Source of the DNA: Saccopteryx bilineata
Taxonomy: Eukaryota > Chordata > Mammalia > Chiroptera > Emballonuridae
Assembly: GCF_036850765.1 (NCBI RefSeq)
Contig: NC_089492.1
Location: forward strand, 165,786,296-165,850,295
Direction: 5' to 3'
Length of the DNA: 64,000 nt
This document shows, piece after piece, positions 59,029 to 64,000 of this stretch. The notes beneath the pieces are model-generated. The model did not search any database. It was not told the DNA's origin and saw only the letters and a list, made by a program, of their open reading frames with translations. The translations under genes and the position numbers were made by a program. Positions within the stretch are counted from its first letter, which is position 1, and the number at the start of each line of letters is the position of its first letter.

Positions 59029-59258
59029 TTTATATCTTGCTTTCTGTTAGTTTTGTGTCTTGTTTGATCCTTCTCTTTCGTTTTTCTATCTTTTCTTTTT
59101 ATTTGGTTGTATTCCATACATCTTTCCTCTGTTGCTATCTTTTTTATCTCATGTGCTTCTGTGGTGGTTTTTTCAATGGTGGTTACCTTTGAGTAATGAA
59201 AAGGGTCCCTACCCTGTTCATTGTAGCAAACTATTTTGTGAGTACTTTTGCACTCCAT
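59019..59258 (-). other. small spacer frame in L1-E (79 codons)
   Basis: It aligns without gaps to the L1-A frame from its second Met, with about 60% identical residues. It ends in the same K-W-Q-stop, overlapping the ORF2 ATG (59026-59028) by 10 nt. The C-terminal half (DRKTKEK and KTNRKQ) is the best conserved and strongly basic. No domain is recognised. Confidence 0.45.
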
Positions 59259-59354
59259 CGTCCTTTGCTACTGTTAATCTCCATCTTCTCCCCCTCTTTC
59301 TTTTTGTTGTTGTCACAGTTTAAATTTGGTTTTATTGTGTTCTTCTTGCAGCTT

Positions 59355-60353
59355 TTACTTGTGGCTCTGTTTTTTTTTTTTGTTCTTTGTATCTGATTGG
59401 AGAACCCCCTTTAGTAATTCCTGGAGTGGGGGTTTTCTGATGATAAATTCCCTCATCTTTTCTGTATCTCTGAATGTTTTTATTTCTCCTTCGTATTTGA
59501 AGGATAGCTTTGATGGGTATAGTATTCGTGGCTGAAAGTTCCTCTCTTTCAGGACTTTAAATATTGGGGTCCACTCTCTTATAGCTTGTAGAGTTTCTGC
59601 TGAGAAATCTGATGATAATCTAATGGGCCTTCCTTTATATGTTGTATTCTTCTTTTCCCTGGCTGCCTTGAGAATTTTTTCTTTGCTGTTGGTTTGTGTC
59701 AATTTCATTATGATATGCCTTGGAGTAGGTTTGTTGGGGTTAAGAAAACTTGGAGTTCTGTTTGCTTCTTGAACTTGAGGCTTTAGTTCTTTCCACAGGC
59801 TTGGGAAGTTCTCATCTATTATTTGTTTGAGTATGTTCTCCATTCCATTTTCTCTCTCTTCTCCCTCTGATATACCTATTATTCTTATGTTATTCTTTTT
59901 GATGGAGTCAGATAATTCTTGTAGGGCTATCTCATTTTTTTTAATTTTTGAGTCTCTTTCTTCTTCTCTCTGTTGTGCCTCAAGTTGCTTGTCTTCTATT
60001 TCACTAATCCTCTCTTCTATCTGACCTGTTCTATTAGCTAAGCTTGTTACTTCGTTTTTCAGCTAGTGAATTAAGTTTTTCATCTCTGTTTGATTTGTTT
60101 TTATAGTTTCAATTTCTTTGGACATATATTCTTTGTGTTCATTGAGTTGTTTTCTGAGCTCCCTAAATTGCCTTTCTGTGTTTTCTTGTATATTTCGGAG
60201 GATTTTTAGGATTTCTATCTTGAATTCTCTGTCATTTAGCTCCAAGGTTTCCAATATATTAAATTTTTTCTCCATAGATTTTTCCTCATGTAGCTGTGTT
60301 ACCTCTCTTTCTTTTGTATTCATGATATTCGATTTTCTCTTTCTTAATGGTAT
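59355..60353 (-). pseudogene. L1-E ORF1p pseudogene, start lost and one nonsense codon
   Basis: The frame is colinear with L1-A ORF1 over about 332 codons. The expected start codon at 60351-60353 is ATA, and the next in-frame ATG (60321-60323) matches residue 11 of L1-A. A GAG-to-TAG change at 60063-60065 falls in the coiled coil. Downstream, the RRM and the C-terminal domain (SSDFSAETLQAIREW) are open at 59355-59843. These are the only lesions I see in this frame. Confidence 0.9.
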
Positions 60354-61761
60354 CTGAGGATGGTTTTGTTGATAGTATTAATGAGATTTAATAAAAAATA
60401 AAGTTAAAAAAAATAAAAAAATAAAAAATCGAAAAAAGTTGTTTTTTAAAAAAAAATTAATAATGAAATAAAGAAAAATAAAATAAAATAAAAATTTTTA
60501 AAAAAAAGGAAATTATTCCCCCCCTCCTTTTTTCCTCTCCTCTCCTCTCCCCTGTTTCTTGAGAAAATCTTGTGGTGGACTGTGAATTATAACAAACAAT
60601 GCCTGTGATGGAGGGCCTGAATTGGGGAAAAGTAATAAAGGGGCAAAAAAAAAAAAAAAAAAGAAAAAAGAAAAAAAAAAGAAAAAAGAAAAAAAAAAGC
60701 GTATGGACCCACAAAAAGCAAATAAGGAAAAAATTTGGGTCAAGAATAAAATCATTTGCTTTTAGGTGTTGGTTGTCTAAGAGTTATGATGAGAGGAATA
60801 AGAGGAAAACGGAAAAATGGGGGGACAAATTAAAAAATTACTATTGTATTTAGTGGAACAAGAACTAGATAATATGGAGAGCCAGGGATGGGAGCACTGC
60901 TAGTGAGTTAAAAAGGTGAAGTAAACCCCCCCAAAATGCCACAAACATAGGTTTGAGTCCCAGATAAGATAATTTGTTTCTTATTGAGGTTTGAATGAGA
61001 GGAGATGTAAAGGAGAAAGGAAGAAACTAATATAGAGGGAGAAAAGAAAGAGAGAGAGAGAAAAAAAGAGGGAACCACTAAAAGAAGAAAAAAGAAAGGA
61101 GAGAGAGAGAGAGAGAGAGTTAAGGGTTTTGGAGTGCAACCCTCATAGAGAGAAAGGAAGAGAAGAGAAAAGATAATGGGAGATGTAACACTTATGGGTA
61201 GTGTAGTTCAAGGAGAGGAGAGAGTAAGACCGGTAGAGAGTTAATCAGCCAAATTGGAGGAGGAAAAAAAAGTATCAAGAATGAAGATAAGAGAAACAAA
61301 CAAACAAATATAATAAAATGGGATAGGTTATAAAGTCTGCAGATTATTCTTGATTTTGAGAGGTTATCTTCTTGCTTTTTCTTTTCTCTCTCTCTTCCTG
61401 GTTGGTGACTCTGTACCCCGGGTTCTGCCCCTTTGGCACGCTCAGGTAGAGGTTTGCAGTTGATAAGTCTCTATGGCAATGTCATGTATTGTGCTTTAGT
61501 CTCGTTGGCAGTCAAAGCTCATTAGCATTTATAGGCTCTGACAGTGAGAGAGTCCGTGTTCCTGGAGCCTTTCTCCTAGTCTTTCCTTCCTCAATTAGTA
61601 GCCTGATAATCCAGCTATGGAGTTGCTGCTGCCTCTGCCTGGATAGTAAGAGGCTCAAAGAGCTGGCAACTCCCCACTCTATTTCCACTCAGCACAGGGC
61701 TCTGGGTAAGGCTCAGTCAGTCAGAGCTGCTAGCATAATCAGGCGGGCTTTCCGCCCACTC

Positions 61762-62000
61762 AAAGACCTCTGGCTCTGCCACTCTGTCTGGTAACACAAG
61801 CGGGTGCCCACTTCCGGGGCACTTGGAGGAAACTCTCACTCACTGTCTGTGACCAGGATATCCGGCCAGCAGTCTTACGCTCTGAGTGAAACCCCCAACC
61901 GCAGGGAAAAGTTGCAGCGTTGGAATTGAGTCTCTCTCCGTCCCCGTGCGCGGCTTTTGCAAGGCGCTGGGGCGGCTTGAGATTCCGCTTTGGCCCACAC
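61762..62000 (-). repeat. L1-E promoter monomer 3 (239 bp)
   Basis: The plus-strand reading starts aaagacctctggctctgcca and includes 'ggtaacacaagcgggtgccc', 'accaggatatccggcc', 'ctgagtgaaac' and 'gttggaattgagt' blocks. All recur in order in the next unit. Confidence 0.88.
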
Positions 62001-62243
62001 AAAGGCCCCTGACTCTGCCCCTCTGTGCGATAACACGGGCGCGCACTGCCGAGACACTCGGAGGAATTGCTCACTCCTTATCTGCGCGCGCAAACCAGGA
62101 TATGAGGCCGGCCGCGTTTCCCTCTGAGTGAAACACCCTCCAGCACGGAAAATCTCCACTGTTGGAATTAGTTCTCACTCCCTCCTGTGCGTGGCTTTGC
62201 CAGGGCACTGGGGCTGCCCAGAGACTCTGCCCTCGGCCCACAG
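62001..62243 (-). repeat. L1-E promoter monomer 2 (243 bp)
   Basis: It starts aaaggcccctgactctgccc and repeats the same ordered blocks: 'gataacacgggcgcgcac', 'accaggatatgaggcc', 'ctgagtgaaac', 'gttggaattagt'. CpG-rich. Confidence 0.88.
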
Positions 62244-62365
62244 AAAGGCCTCTGACCCTGCCTCTCCGTGGGGCAACACGGGCACCCACTCTCGGGGCCT
62301 AGGAAGAAATTCTCGCCCACTAACTGCGCACCGACCAGGAGACCGGGTAAAATGGCCGCTCCGCT
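62244..62365 (-). repeat. L1-E promoter monomer 1 (partial, about 120 bp)
   Basis: It starts aaaggcctctgaccctgcct and continues with 'ggcaacacgggcacccac' and 'accaggagaccgggt'. The repeat match then stops and gives way to the unique outer 5' end, which includes an aaaatggccgct block near 62349. Confidence 0.82.
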
Positions 62366-62776
62366 TGTCTTTCTTTGTTTGGGTTTGGCGCGAGTGTTAG
62401 CTTGTATTGCCCGGGTTCCCACAGGATCAGATTTTCCTCGGCTTGGATCTCTATGCCACAGCCTGGTTCGGCCGTTTGTGCCGCGGCGGCCTGGATCTAT
62501 TCACCCCCTTTGCCCGCCTCAGTTTCTATATTCACAGTTACCAGAGAAAGCCGCCCTGTTTAGGTTAGTGAGGAAGGTGGAACATTTCTTACTCCCTATT
62601 TCCTTCGGGGTTTGGTTATATATTTAGCCAATTTTTCACTCAATCATACCTTTGGGTGTATTGCGAAGCATCTGGAAGCTCCAAGTATAGGTTTTTCTGT
62701 TTCTGGTTGAAGATCTTGTTGAGTTTTGGGGGAGATTTATCGGTATCACTTCCTACCCCGCCATTACTCTGACGTC

Positions 62777-62795
62777 ATCTCTCCTCTTTCATTTT
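62777..62795. repeat. target-site duplication of L1-E, right copy
   Basis: Exact 19-bp copy (left copy 54916-54934). L1-D ORF2 resumes here, and the L1-E 5' end is fixed at 62776. Confidence 0.95.
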
Positions 62796-64000
62796 GGATT
62801 TTATTTATTTGAGTCCTGTGTCTTTTTTCCTTGGTGAGTCTTGCCAAGGGTTTGTCAATTTTGTTGATCTTTTCAAAGAACCAGCTCCTTGTTTTATTGA
62901 TTTTTTCTATAGTTTTTCTGTTCTCTATTTCATTTATTTCTGCTCTGATTTTTATTATCTTCTTTCTTCGGCTGGTTTTGGGTTGTCTTTGTTCTTCTTT
63001 TTCTAGTTCCTTAAGGTGTGAAGTTAAGTGGTTTACTTCGGCTCTTTCTTGTTTGTTCATATAGGCCTGAAGTGATATGAACTTTCCTCTTATTACTGCT
63101 TTTGCTGCATCCCAGAGATTCTGATATGTCGTATTTTCATTTTCATTTGTCTGTATATATCTTTTGATCTCTGTGCTTATTTCTTCTTTGACCCATTCAT
63201 TTTTTAGAAGTATGTTGTTTAGTTTCCACATTTTTGTGGGTTTTCCCCCCTCTTTTTTGCAGTTGAATTCTAGTTTCAAGGCTTTATGATCAGAAAATAT
63301 GCTTGGTACAATTTCAATTTTTCTAAATTTGCTGATATTGTCTTTGTGGCCCAACATATGGTCAATTCTTGAGAATGTTCCATGTACACTAGAGAAAAAT
63401 GTATACTCTGTCGCTTTGGGATGAAGTGTCCTGTAGATGTCTATCATATCCAGGTGTTCTAGTATTTCGTTTAAGGCCACTATATCTTTATTGATTCTCT
63501 GTTTGGATGACCGATCTAGAGCCGTCAGCGGTGTATTGAGGTCTCCAAGTATGATTGTATTTTTGTCAGTTTTTGTTTGAAGGTCAATAAGTAGCTCTCT
63601 TATATATTTTGGTGCTCCTTGGTTTGGTGCATATATATTAAGGATTGTTATGTCTTCTTGATTCAACTTCCCCTTAATCATTATGAAATGACCATTTTTG
63701 TCTCTGAGTACTTTTTCTGTCTTGTAGTCAGCATTATTAGATATGAGTATTGCTACACCTGCTTTTTTTGGGGTGTTGTTTGCTTGGAGTATTGTTTTCT
63801 AGCTTTTCACTTTGAATTTGTTTTCATCCTTGTTGCTTAGATGTGTTTCTTGTAGGCAGCATATAGTTGGATTTTCTTTTTTAATCCATTCTGCTACTCT
63901 GTGTCTTTTTATTGGTAAGTTTAATCCATTTACATTTAGTGTAATTATTGACACTTGTGGGTTCCCTACTGCCATTTTATACATTGCTTTCTGTTAGTTT

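Larger units (their letters stand above)
54935..62776 (-). mobile_element. L1-E: complete LINE-1 of a sister lineage, nested in L1-D
   Basis: A full-length 7842-bp L1 on the minus strand. Its 5'UTR is 60354-62776 (2.4 kb), ORF1 59355-60353, spacer 326 bp, ORF2 55197-59028, then a short 3'UTR and an A/T-rich tail. ORF2 is about 88% identical to L1-A over the first 60 residues, whereas L1-A, L1-B and L1-D are near-identical to each other. It is therefore a sister lineage. It inserted into L1-D, so it moved after L1-D did. Its 5' start, read on the sense strand, is GACGTCAGAGTAATGGCGGG. Confidence 0.95.
60354..62776 (-). promoter_or_regulatory. L1-E 5'UTR and internal promoter, type E with monomers
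   Basis: From ORF1 outward there is a long A-rich (plus-strand) stretch at 60390-61320, then a part shared with L1-A up to 61747. About 2.5 tandem monomers (61762 to about 62365) and a unique 410-bp outer end follow. The outermost sense bases contain CGTCA and AATGGCGG, resembling CREB/ATF and YY1 sites. A full TGACGTCA palindrome forms at the junction with the flanking T. A YY1 site near the start is known for human L1. The two factor assignments here are inference. Confidence 0.75.
52292..63975 (-). pseudogene. L1-D ORF2, split by a complete L1
   Basis: ATG at 63973-63975, natural stop at 52292. The interruption by L1-E falls between the endonuclease and reverse-transcriptase regions. With L1-E and one duplication copy left out, the ORF2 length is 3823 nt, 5 less than L1-A. 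That is fully explained by a 2-nt loss near 53188 and an in-frame 3-nt loss (one of two Asp codons) near 52401. A Trp codon is changed to TAG at 63799-63801. FADD and the Cys motif are present. The frameshift, stop and insertion make it non-functional. Confidence 0.92.
52035..64000 (-). mobile_element. L1-D: young LINE-1, split by L1-E and running off the window
   Basis: The minus-strand L1 of the A/B lineage occupies 52035-54934 and 62777-64000, with L1-E (54935-62776) between. Its 5' end lies beyond the window, so I cannot say whether it is full length. ORF2 starts at 63975. Its sequence on the two sides of L1-E joins without loss except for the 19-bp duplication. Confidence 0.93.

Noticed and set aside
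61489..62627. Overlapping frames of 60-119 codons on both strands in the L1-E 5'UTR
   Set aside because: They arise from CpG-rich monomer sequence with few stops. They repeat with the monomers and are not conserved with L1-A.

Overview
The window looks like nuclear DNA of a mammal, most likely a bat. Its dominant short repeats are tRNA-derived SINEs of the chiropteran Ves type, in short, long and dimer-like forms. It also holds ancient placental repeats (MIR, MER5-type hAT, Tigger/pogo, MLT1-type LTR, old L1/HAL1) and L1 elements with almost intact frames. From memory of SINE structure I lean towards a horseshoe-bat-type (rhinolophoid) species, but the sequence alone does not prove this. I found no host protein-coding gene, rRNA gene, functional tRNA gene or CRISPR array.

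Layout. 283-7868 is a complete minus-strand L1 (L1-A) with a 14-bp target-site duplication (TSD), an intact ORF1, and an ORF2 closed by one stop codon. 7883-21045 is a repeat graveyard: SINEs, MIR, a Tigger, MER5, old L1/HAL1 pieces and an LTR-like segment. 21046-27460 is an older, nearly full-length plus-strand L1 (L1-C). 27461-35052 holds more SINEs, LTR-like pieces and unassigned DNA. 35066-41925 is an older, 5'-truncated L1 (L1-B', minus) carrying a nested young L1 (L1-B, 35979-40314) and a nested SINE (41031-41397), each with its own TSD. 42745-43580 is a G-rich hexanucleotide minisatellite. 45600-50480 is a very old minus-strand L1 cut by a Tigger, a SINE and an 81-bp mariner-like MITE. 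51206-51612 is an MLT1-type LTR. From 52035 to the window end is a young minus-strand L1 (L1-D), split by a full-length L1 of a sister lineage (L1-E, 54935-62776) with a 19-bp TSD.

How the parts relate. The L1s encode ORF1p (coiled coil, RNA binding) and ORF2p (endonuclease, reverse transcriptase, Cys motif). The TSD junctions of several L1s and SINEs start with A-rich sequence in the element's orientation, which fits target-primed insertion by L1 ORF2p, so the SINEs were probably moved in trans.

The most unusual material is in the L1s. L1-A and L1-E share the ORFs and the inner 5'UTR but have unrelated outer promoters, diverging at one sharp point. The L1-E promoter carries about 2.5 tandem monomers of about 240 bp. 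Both young lineages have an ORF1-ORF2 spacer of about 325 bp, against 54 bp in the older lineage, and it contains an open frame whose stop overlaps the ORF2 start. Nesting shows that the E lineage was still active after the A/B/D lineage had begun to insert.
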